Shown here in pieces: positions 44,672 through 52,687 of a stretch of DNA of 64,000 nt. The position numbers and the translations under genes are program-made. The DNA lies in assembly GCF_900455735.1 (NCBI RefSeq), contig NZ_UAUI01000012.1, positions 1 through 64,000 on the forward strand, in the 5' to 3' direction. A model generated the notes under the pieces. The model did no database searches. It was not told where the DNA came from and worked only from the letters and a program-made list of their open reading frames with translations. Source of the stretch: Rhodococcus wratislaviensis. Its GTDB lineage: Bacteria > Actinomycetota > Actinomycetes > Mycobacteriales > Mycobacteriaceae. Positions within the stretch are counted from its first letter, which is position 1, and the number at the start of each line of letters is the position of its first letter.

Positions 44672-46735
44672 ATGACCACTGTGGTGGCCGAGTCCGTCAC
44701 ACAACTGAGCGTGTTCTCCGACCCTGCCTCGGTAGCCGTCGTCGGCGCCTCCGCCGATCCCGCGAAGTGGGGCTATTGGCTGGCGAGCGGCGCCCTGACC
44801 GGCGAGCACCGCCGCCGAGTCCATCTGGTCAACAGGAGAACCGACACCCTCCTCGAACACCCATGCCATCCGAACCTGTCCGCCCTCCCCGAGGTCCCCG
44901 ACCTCGTGGCCCTCTGCGTGCCGGCGCCGTTCGTCTCGGACATGGTGGACGAGGCCCTCGCACTCGGCGTCCGCGGTTTCCTCGGCGTCACCGCAGGAGT
45001 TCCCGGCGAAGCCGAACTCGCGGCCCGGATCCGCAGTGCCGGAGCACGACTCGTCGGCACCAACAGTCTCGGCATCTACGACAGCGCCACCGACCTCTCC
45101 CTGGCGTGGGGACGGTTCACACCCGGGCCGCTCGCCGTCATCTCGCAGAGCGGCCAACTCGGCTCCGAACTCGCCGCGCTCGGCGCCCGGTACGGCGTGG
45201 GCGTCTCCCGGTTCGTCTCCATCGGTAACCAGTCCGACGTCACCGCCGCCGAACTGCTCTCCGATCTCGGCAGCCACGACCCGACGCGCGTGATCGCCCT
45301 GTACCTCGAAAGCTTCAGCGACGGTGAATCCCTGTTCCGGACGTTGTGCGCCCTGCGCGACACCGGACGACCGACCCTGCTGCTGACGGTCGGCGCCAGC
45401 GCCGCGAGCACCCGCCTGGCGCGTTCCCACACCGGCTCCCTCACCTCTGCCATGGACGTCGTCGACGCCGCGTGCCGCGCGGCAGGCGTACTCCGCGTGA
45501 GCACCCCCGACGAGTTGATCACCGTCGCCCGGGCATTCCTCTCCACCACCGTTCCCGCCGGCAACCGCGTCGCCATCGTCGGCGACAGTGGCGGGCAGTG
45601 CGCGATCGCCGCGGACGTGACGAGTGCGAGCGCATTGACCGTTCCCGACTTCTCACCCGGGCTCGCCGAATCCATTGCACTGCAACTACCGACGGGCGCG
45701 GCCAGCAACAACCCGGTAGACCTCGCCGGCGCCGGCGAGCAGGATCTGGGAAGTTACGCGAGCGTCGTCGAACACCTTCTCCGTGCCGACGAGTCGGACG
45801 CCGTGGTGCTGACCGGGTACTTCGGCTGCTACGCGCGGGACGCTCCCAGTCTCGCCGAACGCGAAGCGGCCGTGGCCGAACGGATCGGCCGGGCATCCGC
45901 GGCGACGGGCAAGCCCGTCGTCGTCCACACCATGGCTCCGGAATCGAGCACCGCGCAGGCATTGCGGCGGCACGGCGTCCCCGTGTTCGACACGGTCGAT
46001 TCCGCGGTCCGCGCCTTGTCCGGGCTGTCCCGCCTGCGACCGCCGCAGCCGTCGAATCACCCTCTCTCCGAGCCTGTTCCGCAGGACATGCTCCGGTCCG
46101 GCTACTGGGCCGCGCGTGAACTTCTCACCGAACTCGGTGTCACCTTCCCCGACGGCGGGGTCGTACGCACCCACGAGGAGGCGGTCGCACTGGCCGGCCG
46201 TCTGCGGGCCCCGTTCGTCCTCAAGGCGAGCTGGCTCGAGCACAAGAGCGAGGCGGGCGGGGTCGCGGTCGGCATCGACGGTCCCCAACAACTGGCGCGC
46301 ACCTTCCAGGACATGCATGCCCGGCTCGGCGACGGTGACTACGTGCTCGAGGAGCAGGACACCCGGGCGGGCACCGTGGAGATCCTGGTCGGCGCACGCC
46401 GTGATCCCGACCTCGGTCCGGTGATCGTGGTGGGCGCAGGCGGCACCGAAACCGAAGTGCTCCAGGACATCCGTCTCGAATCGGCCCCCGTCGGACCCGA
46501 GGACGCCCTCGCGATGCTCGAAAACCTTCGGTGCATGCCGCTTCTCCGCGGATGGCGGGGACGCCCCGCGGTGTCCGTCGACGGCCTGGTCGACGTGGTC
46601 ACGCGGGTGTCCCGGTTGATCGCGGAACGGCCCGACATCGCCGAGATCGAGTTGAATCCGGTCCGCGTCGCCCCGGACGGAGCGCTCACCGTCGACGCGC
46701 TCGTCGTGGCCGCCGAACCGACACCCGCCCCGTGA
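44672..46735 (+). CDS. ADP-forming acyl-CoA synthetase-like protein
   Basis: ATG at 44672 follows GAGGAGAG; a longer frame lacks a ribosome site. The 687-residue protein has the order CoA-binding domain (V-A-V-V-G-A-S-A-D-P near 20), succinyl-CoA-synthetase-like domain with I-S-Q-S-G-Q-L-G and the phospho-histidine loop S-H-T-G-S-L near 251, a hinge domain, and a C-terminal ATP-grasp domain with F-V-L-K-A-S-W-L-E-H-K-S-E-A-G-G-V. Such enzymes interconvert acyl-CoA + ADP + Pi and acid + ATP + CoA. As the first gene of the operon it probably activates the pathway's carboxylic acid (inference). Confidence 0.88.
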   Translation: MTTVVAESVTQLSVFSDPASVAVVGASADPAKWGYWLASGALTGEHRRRVHLVNRRTDTLLEHPCHPNLSALPEVPDLVALCVPAPFVSDMVDEALALGVRGFLGVTAGVPGEAELAARIRSAGARLVGTNSLGIYDSATDLSLAWGRFTPGPLAVISQSGQLGSELAALGARYGVGVSRFVSIGNQSDVTAAELLSDLGSHDPTRVIALYLESFSDGESLFRTLCALRDTGRPTLLLTVGASAASTRLARSHTGSLTSAMDVVDAACRAAGVLRVSTPDELITVARAFLSTTVPAGNRVAIVGDSGGQCAIAADVTSASALTVPDFSPGLAESIALQLPTGAASNNPVDLAGAGEQDLGSYASVVEHLLRADESDAVVLTGYFGCYARDAPSLAEREAAVAERIGRASAATGKPVVVHTMAPESSTAQALRRHGVPVFDTVDSAVRALSGLSRLRPPQPSNHPLSEPVPQDMLRSGYWAARELLTELGVTFPDGGVVRTHEEAVALAGRLRAPFVLKASWLEHKSEAGGVAVGIDGPQQLARTFQDMHARLGDGDYVLEEQDTRAGTVEILVGARRDPDLGPVIVVGAGGTETEVLQDIRLESAPVGPEDALAMLENLRCMPLLRGWRGRPAVSVDGLVDVVTRVSRLIAERPDIAEIELNPVRVAPDGALTVDALVVAAEPTPAP

Positions 46736-46770
46736 GTCCACATCCCGAGACAGCACAGGAGAACCATGCG

Positions 46771-47601
46771 ATGACCGAGACCCACTCCCCCGGCCTCGTC
46801 CCGAACACCGCCGACGAATTCCGCGACCGCGTCGCCGTCGTCACGGGTGGCGGCTCCGGCATCGGACGCGCCGTCGCGATGCGGTGGGCGGCCGCGGGCG
46901 GCACCGTCGTCGTCTTCGGCCGCAGGCAGCACGCGCTCGAGGACACCGTCCGGGCGGCCGAGCGCGTCGGCGGCAAAGCCGAGGCCGTGGTGTGCGACGT
47001 GCGGGATTCCGACGCCGTGGACGCGGCGATCGACGGGGTGGTCGATCGCTACGGCCGCCTCGACGCCCTCGTCAACAACGCCGCAGGCAACTTCGTGGTT
47101 CCCAGCGAGGACCTCTCGCCGGGCGGGTGGAAGGCTGTGGTGGACATCGTCCTGAACGGCACGTTCTACTGCACCCGCGCTGCAGGCCGCCACATGCTGG
47201 CGACCGGTCGCGGCACCATCCTCAACACCATCGCCAGCTACGCGTGGCACGGTCATCCCGGCACCGTCCACAGTGCGGCGGCGAAGGCGGGTGTCGTCGC
47301 GATGACGCGCACCCTGGCCGTGGAGTGGGGTGGCCGCGGCGTCCGGATCAACTGCATCGCACCGGGACCGACCGAAACCGAAGGTGCCGGGGCAGCACTG
47401 TGGCCCACCGAACAGGACCGCGCCCGAGTGCTGTCGAGCGTCCCGGCCGCTCGCTTCACGACGCCGGACGAGGTTGCCGAATCGGCGGCCTTCCTGCTCA
47501 GCGACCGCTCCGGCTACGTCACCGGAGAGGTCCTCGTCACCGACGGCGGTCAGTGGCTCGGCAAGTCCGTGTACACGGATTCGCGAGCGGCGGCCCGATG
47601 A
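46771..47601 (+). CDS. SDR oxidoreductase, 2,4-dienoyl-CoA-reductase type
   Basis: ATG at 46771 follows CAGGAGAACC. The 276-residue protein has the NAD(P) loop V-V-T-G-G-G-S-G-I-G-R near 24 and N-N-A-A-G-N-F. The classical Y-x3-K is replaced by S-A-A-A-K within V-H-S-A-A-A-K-A-G-V, the pattern of 2,4-dienoyl-CoA reductases/enoyl reductases, in which Ser and Lys bind the CoA ester. It therefore probably works on an enoyl- or dienoyl-CoA with the acyl-CoA dehydrogenase two genes downstream. It overlaps the aldehyde dehydrogenase gene (ATGA). Confidence 0.85.
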   Translation: MTETHSPGLVPNTADEFRDRVAVVTGGGSGIGRAVAMRWAAAGGTVVVFGRRQHALEDTVRAAERVGGKAEAVVCDVRDSDAVDAAIDGVVDRYGRLDALVNNAAGNFVVPSEDLSPGGWKAVVDIVLNGTFYCTRAAGRHMLATGRGTILNTIASYAWHGHPGTVHSAAAKAGVVAMTRTLAVEWGGRGVRINCIAPGPTETEGAGAALWPTEQDRARVLSSVPAARFTTPDEVAESAAFLLSDRSGYVTGEVLVTDGGQWLGKSVYTDSRAAAR

Positions 47602-49031
47602 CCACCACGATTCACACTGCCTGGGAACGCGACTCGATCCTCGTCGGCGGGGACTGGATTCCCGTCACCGAGTGCACGGAGGTGCACGACCCGGCCACCG
47701 AGTCCGTGATCGGCCGGTCCGGGTCGGCCGGTGCCGCCCACGTCGACGCCGCCGTCGCGGCGGCACGCTCCGCCGGAACAGCCTGGGGTGCGAGCCTTCC
47801 CGAGGATCGCGCGGAAATTCTCGACGATCTGTGCACCCAACTGCGCGCGCGGAGGCAACTCCTCGTGGACACCACCGTCGCGGAAGTGGGAGCCCCGGTG
47901 ACCGTGGCCGAGGAAGCGCACATCGACCTCGGTATCGAGATCCTCGCATCGTATGCGCGGCTGGCCAGGGACCTTCTCTTCCGGGAACGGCTGGGCCGGA
48001 CGCTGCTGCTGCGCCGCCCGGCGGGTGTCGTCGCGTGCATCACGCCGTGGAACTACCCCTTCTACCAGCTCGCGGCCAAGGTGGGAGCAGCCCTCGCGGC
48101 GGGATGCACCACCGTCGTCAAACCGGCCGAGCTCACCCCGCTGTCCACCTACCTGTTCGCCGACGCCGCACTCGATGCCGGCGTTCCGGCGGGGGTCCTG
48201 AACCTGGTTCCGGGCAGCGGTCGCACGGTGGGGGCCGCACTGGCCGCACATCCCGGGGTCGACGTGGTGTCCTTCACCGGCTCCACCGCCGTCGGCAGGG
48301 GCGTCGCACACGCCGCCGCCGAATCCCTCACACGCGCGTGCCTCGAACTCGGCGGCAAGTCGGCCTCCGTGGTGCTGGGTGATGCCCCGCTGTCGGCAGC
48401 GGTCACCGCAACCGTCGATGCCGCCATGGTCAACTCGGGTCAGACGTGCAGTGCGTGGACTCGCCTCCTCGTGCCGCGCGCACGCTACGAGGAGGCGGTC
48501 GAACTCGCCGCCGACCACGCCGACACTTTGTTGGTGGGCGATCCCCGGGACCGCTCGACGCAGCTCGGCCCGGTGATCTCGGCTGCGCAGCGACGATCGA
48601 TCGCGGAGGCGGTCGACGCGGCGGTCGCCGGCGGGGCCCGTCTGGCGGCGGGAGGGTCCGGCGTCCCTGCAGGCCTCGAGACGGGCCACTACCTGCGACC
48701 GACCGTGCTCGCCGACGTCGGACCGCACGACCCGATCGTGCGCGACGAGATCTTCGGGCCGGTGCTGGTCGTCCTCCCGCACGACGGCGACGAGGACGCG
48801 ATCCGGCTCGCCAACGACAGCGACTACGGGCTCGGCGGCGCCGTGTGGTCGGCCGACCCGGAACGGGCCCTGAGCGTCGCGGCCCGGATGGACACCGGCC
48901 AGGTCGACATCAACGGCGCCCCGTTCAACCCCGAGGCCCCGTTCGGAGGCTGGAAGTCCTCCGGCCTGGGCCGGGAGCTCGGCCGGTTCGGCGTCGAGGA
49001 GTTCACCGAGCTGACGGCGGTGCAGCGCTGA
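47598..49031 (+). CDS. NAD(P)-dependent aldehyde dehydrogenase
   Basis: ATG at 47598 overlaps the SDR stop; a longer open frame upstream shadows the SDR gene. The 477-residue protein has all family marks: I-T-P-W-N-Y-P-F (near 150), F-T-G-S-T-A-V-G, the catalytic E-L-G-G-K-S near 250 and nucleophile Cys in S-G-Q-T-C-S near 283, then E-I-F-G-P-V-L and P-F-G-G-W-K-S-S-G. It should oxidise the aldehyde produced by the amine oxidase or decarboxylase of this cluster to the acid that the synthetase then activates (inference). Confidence 0.92.
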   Translation: MTTTIHTAWERDSILVGGDWIPVTECTEVHDPATESVIGRSGSAGAAHVDAAVAAARSAGTAWGASLPEDRAEILDDLCTQLRARRQLLVDTTVAEVGAPVTVAEEAHIDLGIEILASYARLARDLLFRERLGRTLLLRRPAGVVACITPWNYPFYQLAAKVGAALAAGCTTVVKPAELTPLSTYLFADAALDAGVPAGVLNLVPGSGRTVGAALAAHPGVDVVSFTGSTAVGRGVAHAAAESLTRACLELGGKSASVVLGDAPLSAAVTATVDAAMVNSGQTCSAWTRLLVPRARYEEAVELAADHADTLLVGDPRDRSTQLGPVISAAQRRSIAEAVDAAVAGGARLAAGGSGVPAGLETGHYLRPTVLADVGPHDPIVRDEIFGPVLVVLPHDGDEDAIRLANDSDYGLGGAVWSADPERALSVAARMDTGQVDINGAPFNPEAPFGGWKSSGLGRELGRFGVEEFTELTAVQR

Positions 49032-49107
49032 CCCGTCGTACCCCACACACCCCAGAGTCCACAGTCCCGCACCGACACAACCATATTCGAAGCGAAGGAA
49101 CCGCGAC

Positions 49108-50268
49108 ATGACCACCACCAACATCCCCGCCTGGCCCCTGACCGACGAGCAGAAGCAGATCATCGAGCTGTGCCGGGACTTCGCGCAGAAGGAGATCCGG
49201 CCGCGCGGCCGGGAGGTCGACGAGGCGGATGTCGTGACGCCCGTCGACATCTTCGCCAAGGCCGCCGCGGTGGGCATCACCGATTTCATGATCCCCGAGG
49301 AGTTCGGCGGAGGCGGCATGAGTGATGTCTTCACCCAGTGCCTGGTGCAGGAGGAATTGTGCTGGGGTGACCCCGGCATCGGAAACCTCCTGTGCTCCAA
49401 CGGCTTCTTCTCCGATCCGATCATGGTCCTCGGCACCGAGGAGCAGAAGAAGCAGTGGCTCGGCCCCCTCACCGGACCGAACGCCCCGATGACCTCGCTG
49501 GCCACCACCGAGCCGGGATCCGGCTCGGATGCGGCGTCGATCGTCACCACGGCCGAGCGCGTCGACGGCGGCTACCGGCTGGGCGGGCAGAAGGCGTGGA
49601 TCTCCAACGCCGGCGCCGCCCGGTTCTACGTCGTGTTCGCGAAAACCGACCGCACCCAGCGGTCCGGCGGCGTCTCCGCGTTCCTCCTCGAGAAGGGCGC
49701 CGAGGGAATGACGTTCGGTGAGCCGATGAAGAAGATGGGCCAGCGCGCCATCGTGTGCCGGGAGATCTTCTTCGACAACGTGTTCGTCCCCGAGGAGAAT
49801 CGTCTCGGCGAGGAAGGACAGGGCTTCTACGGTCTGATGGGCACATTCGACATCTCGCGGGTCGTGCTCGGCGCGGCCGCCGTCGGCGCCGCCCGCGCCG
49901 CCTACGAGTACGCCCTCGACTACGCCAAGACACGGAAGCAGTTCGGGGTGCCGATCATCGAGCATCAGGCCGTCGCCTTCCGGCTGGCAGACATGGCGAC
50001 GCGGATCGAATCCGCCCGGCTGCTGGTCCATCACGCCGCCCGCATCATCGACAGCGGCGGCAACGCCCGGGGCATCGCCGCCATGGCGAAACTGACGGCG
50101 TCCGAGACCGCCATGTTCGTCACGCACGCCGCGGTGCAGACGCTCGGCGGTTGGGGCTATTCCCGCGAGTACCCCGTCGAGCAGTGGATGCGCGACGTGA
50201 AACTGGAGGAGATCGAGGAAGGCACGTCCGACATCATGAAGCTCGTCATTTCCCGGAACCTGGACTGA
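49108..50268 (+). CDS. Acyl-CoA dehydrogenase
   Basis: The 386-residue protein starts at ATG 49108 with GAAGGAA upstream. It has the FAD-binding segment T-S-L-A-T-T-E-P-G-S-G-S-D and the catalytic Glu in E-E-I-E-E-G-T-S-D-I near 372, plus Q-T-L-G-G-W-G-Y and Y-A-K-T-R-K-Q-F-G. It introduces the alpha-beta double bond in an acyl-CoA, passing electrons to ETF. It contrasts with the carrier-linked homologue at 26486, which lacks this Glu. It belongs to the catabolic operon; 76 bases separate it from the aldehyde dehydrogenase gene. Confidence 0.93.
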   Translation: MTTTNIPAWPLTDEQKQIIELCRDFAQKEIRPRGREVDEADVVTPVDIFAKAAAVGITDFMIPEEFGGGGMSDVFTQCLVQEELCWGDPGIGNLLCSNGFFSDPIMVLGTEEQKKQWLGPLTGPNAPMTSLATTEPGSGSDAASIVTTAERVDGGYRLGGQKAWISNAGAARFYVVFAKTDRTQRSGGVSAFLLEKGAEGMTFGEPMKKMGQRAIVCREIFFDNVFVPEENRLGEEGQGFYGLMGTFDISRVVLGAAAVGAARAAYEYALDYAKTRKQFGVPIIEHQAVAFRLADMATRIESARLLVHHAARIIDSGGNARGIAAMAKLTASETAMFVTHAAVQTLGGWGYSREYPVEQWMRDVKLEEIEEGTSDIMKLVISRNLD

Positions 50269-50369
50269 CTCCTACGGGTGCGGGGCGGAGACACGCCTTC
50301 GCCCCGCACCCGTCCGGTACCCGCGCACCATCCGCACACGAACACTGCACAGCCCATGGGAGGGCATCG

Positions 50370-51971
50370 ATGACAAGCCAGAACGGCGGCCGGGCACTCG
50401 TCGCGGCTCTCGCCGCACACGGAGTCGACACGGTCTTCGGAATTCCGGGCACCCACAACCTCGCCGTCTACGCCGCGTTGGCCGACTCGCCGATCCGCTC
50501 CGTCCTGACCCGGCACGAGCAGGGGGCCGGTTACGCCGCCGACGGATATGCCCGCGTGACGGGCAAACCCGGCGTGTGCCTGACCACCACCGGCCCCGCC
50601 ATCCTCAATGCCGCTGCCGCAGCGGCGCAGGCGTGGTCGGATTCGGTTCCGGTTCTCTTCATCTCACCGGCTCTGCCGCTCACCCATCCGGGGAGGGGAA
50701 ACGGCTACCTCCACGAGGTGAAGAATCAGCAGGCCGCGCTCGAGGCGATCGTGTCCTACAGCCACCGGGTGACCAGCGTCGCCGAGATCCCCCGCGCGAT
50801 CGCCTACGCCTTCGCCGCCATGCGCTCGGGCAGACCGCGACCGGTGCACATCGAGATCCCGGTCGACATCCTCGACGCGGAAGCGGACGTGCGGATCGTC
50901 GCGCCGGTCGAGTCCGCTCCGCTCGCCGCTCCCCCGCACGCGGTGACCGACGCGGCGCAGCGTCTCGCCGCCTCGCAGTCTCCCGTGCTGGTCGTGGGCG
51001 GCGGGGCCCGCTCGGCGGCCCCGCAGGTTCGTGCCCTCGCCGAACGTCTGTCCGCGCCCGTCATCACGACGACCAACGGGAAGGGAGTCCTCGACGAGGA
51101 CCACCCGCTGTCGGTGGGAGCCGGCGTTCACCATCCATCGGTCCGCGCGGTGCTCGAGACCGCCGATTGCGTTCTCGCGATCGGCACGGAATTTGCACCC
51201 TCCGATTTCTGGTACGGCCCGGTCGAACTGGATGACAAGCTGATTCGCATTGATGTCGACCCCACGTCGATGACCACGAACGCCGATCCCGCCATCCGCC
51301 TGCTGGGTGATGCCGGGACCACGGTGTTGCAACTGCTCGACGTCACGAAGATGCGCGAGGATTCCGGCGCCCACGAGCGGGCTGCGTCGCTCCGACAGGG
51401 GCTGCATGCCGATGCCGCCGCCGAAGGCGCTCCGTGGCTGGACATGATGGCCGCCATCGCACCGGCCGTCGACGAATCCACGGTGATCGCCGGGGACAGC
51501 ACGATGGCCTGCTATTACGGTGCACTGTCGAACCTCACCGTGCACCGCCCCGGCGGATTCCTGTACCCGACGGGACAGGGAACGCTGGGATACGGTCTGC
51601 CCGCGGCGATCGGCGCGTCCGTGGCCGACCCGGGCGCCCGGGTCCTGGCGATTCTCGGCGACGGCGGGGTGATGTTCACGCTTCCCGAGCTCGCGACGGC
51701 CGCGCAACTCCGACTGCCGCTGCCGATCGTCGTCGTCGACAACGGCGGCTACGGTGAGATCCGCAACGAGATGGCGGACCGCGGCGACACCGTCCACTCG
51801 GTCGCGCTCGGCGGCATCGACTTCCCCGCCGTGGCGCGGGCGATGGGTTGTCACGGACGGACCGTCGAGTCCACCGGGGAGTTGACGGACGCGATCACGG
51901 CGGCGTTCGACGCGGACCGCCCGACTCTCCTGCACATCCGCGAGAACAGCAGGGCAACGCAGCAGGTGTGA
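50370..51971 (+). CDS. ThDP-dependent decarboxylase, acetolactate-synthase-like (possibly AruI-type)
   Basis: ATG at 50370 follows GGGAGGG; a longer frame shadows the upstream gene. The 533-residue protein has the ThDP enzyme order: PYR domain with G-V-D-T-V-F-G-I-P-G and catalytic Glu in R-H-E-Q-G-A-G-Y-A-A-D-G near 51, central domain, and PP domain with G-D-G-G-V-M-F-T-L-P-E and later D-N-G-G-Y-G. It most resembles 2-oxo-acid decarboxylases such as 5-guanidino-2-oxopentanoate decarboxylase rather than biosynthetic acetolactate synthase (no regulatory subunit nearby). It would turn a 2-oxo acid, perhaps from an amino acid, into an aldehyde. Substrate is inferred. Confidence 0.82.
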   Translation: MTSQNGGRALVAALAAHGVDTVFGIPGTHNLAVYAALADSPIRSVLTRHEQGAGYAADGYARVTGKPGVCLTTTGPAILNAAAAAAQAWSDSVPVLFISPALPLTHPGRGNGYLHEVKNQQAALEAIVSYSHRVTSVAEIPRAIAYAFAAMRSGRPRPVHIEIPVDILDAEADVRIVAPVESAPLAAPPHAVTDAAQRLAASQSPVLVVGGGARSAAPQVRALAERLSAPVITTTNGKGVLDEDHPLSVGAGVHHPSVRAVLETADCVLAIGTEFAPSDFWYGPVELDDKLIRIDVDPTSMTTNADPAIRLLGDAGTTVLQLLDVTKMREDSGAHERAASLRQGLHADAAAEGAPWLDMMAAIAPAVDESTVIAGDSTMACYYGALSNLTVHRPGGFLYPTGQGTLGYGLPAAIGASVADPGARVLAILGDGGVMFTLPELATAAQLRLPLPIVVVDNGGYGEIRNEMADRGDTVHSVALGGIDFPAVARAMGCHGRTVESTGELTDAITAAFDADRPTLLHIRENSRATQQV

Positions 51972-51982
51972 CGGCTACGCTG

Positions 51983-51994
51983 GTTCGGCCGAAC
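51983..51994. promoter_or_regulatory. Palindrome GTTCGGCCGAAC upstream of the BetI-like gene
   Basis: A perfect 12-base palindrome lies in the 77-base gap before the TetR gene. It differs from the four cluster operators, so it may belong to another regulator or to autoregulation. Confidence 0.3.
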
Positions 51995-52048
51995 TCTCGA
52001 CTACGGTCTCTGTAGACGAAACGTCACATCCAAGGAGTTGAGAGCGCG

Positions 52049-52684
52049 ATGCCACGCCCCAGCGTTGAAGCGGAACGTCGAGAACAGATCCTTCAAGCGA
52101 CGTGTGAAGCCATCGCCGAACTCGGCTTCCGCGCCGTCCGGATCGCCGACGTCGCGGCGCGGGCCGGGGTGAGCAACGGGACGATCCACTACTACTTCGA
52201 CTCCAAAGATGCGCTGCTGCATGCGGCGTTCCAGTTCAACTTCGAGCACTCGCTGGAACGACGGCGATGGATCATGGAGAAGAGCGACGTTCCGCTCGTG
52301 CGGCTCCACCGGCTCGTGGAGTCGTACCTGCCCGCCGGACCGGAGACGATCACGGCCTGGCGGGTGTGGGTGGAGCTGTGGGCCTCCGCACTCGGCAACG
52401 TCGAACTCCAGGAGCTCAACGACACGGTGTACGGAGAGTGGCGCGGGGTGGTCCGGGAGACCGTCGAGGCAGGCGTCGAACAGGGGGCTCTGCGGGTGAA
52501 GGATCCCGGGGCCGCCACCGACATGCTCCTCGGTCTTCTCGACGGCCTCGCGATCCAGGTGCTCACCGGCTCCACCCTGATGACTCCGACGCGGATGCGG
52601 GCCGTGTGCGACGACTTCATCGACGCCATCACCGTCGACAAGCACCGGGTCGCGTCGACCGCCGCCAAACGCACCGCGAAGTAG
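52049..52684 (+). CDS. TetR family regulator, BetI-like C-terminal domain
   Basis: The 211-residue protein starts after AAGGAG. The DNA-binding domain reads R-R-E-Q-I-L-Q-A-T-C-E-A-I-A-E-L-G-F, then V-S-N-G-T-I-H-Y-Y-F. The C-terminal region (W-V-E-L-W-A-S-A, later L-L-D-G-L-A-I-Q-V-L-T-G) is the BetI-type ligand domain. BetI operators contain TTGATTGG-like half sites, close to the palindrome found four times in this cluster, so this is the best candidate repressor of the whole block. The inducer is probably the substrate or an intermediate. It ends 4 bases before the convergent oxidoreductase gene. Confidence 0.87.
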   Translation: MPRPSVEAERREQILQATCEAIAELGFRAVRIADVAARAGVSNGTIHYYFDSKDALLHAAFQFNFEHSLERRRWIMEKSDVPLVRLHRLVESYLPAGPETITAWRVWVELWASALGNVELQELNDTVYGEWRGVVRETVEAGVEQGALRVKDPGAATDMLLGLLDGLAIQVLTGSTLMTPTRMRAVCDDFIDAITVDKHRVASTAAKRTAK

Positions 52685-52687
52685 CCG

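Noticed and set aside
46531-46770. Upstream extension of the SDR frame
   Set aside because: It overlaps the end of the acyl-CoA synthetase gene and has no SDR similarity; ATG at 46771 follows a good ribosome site.
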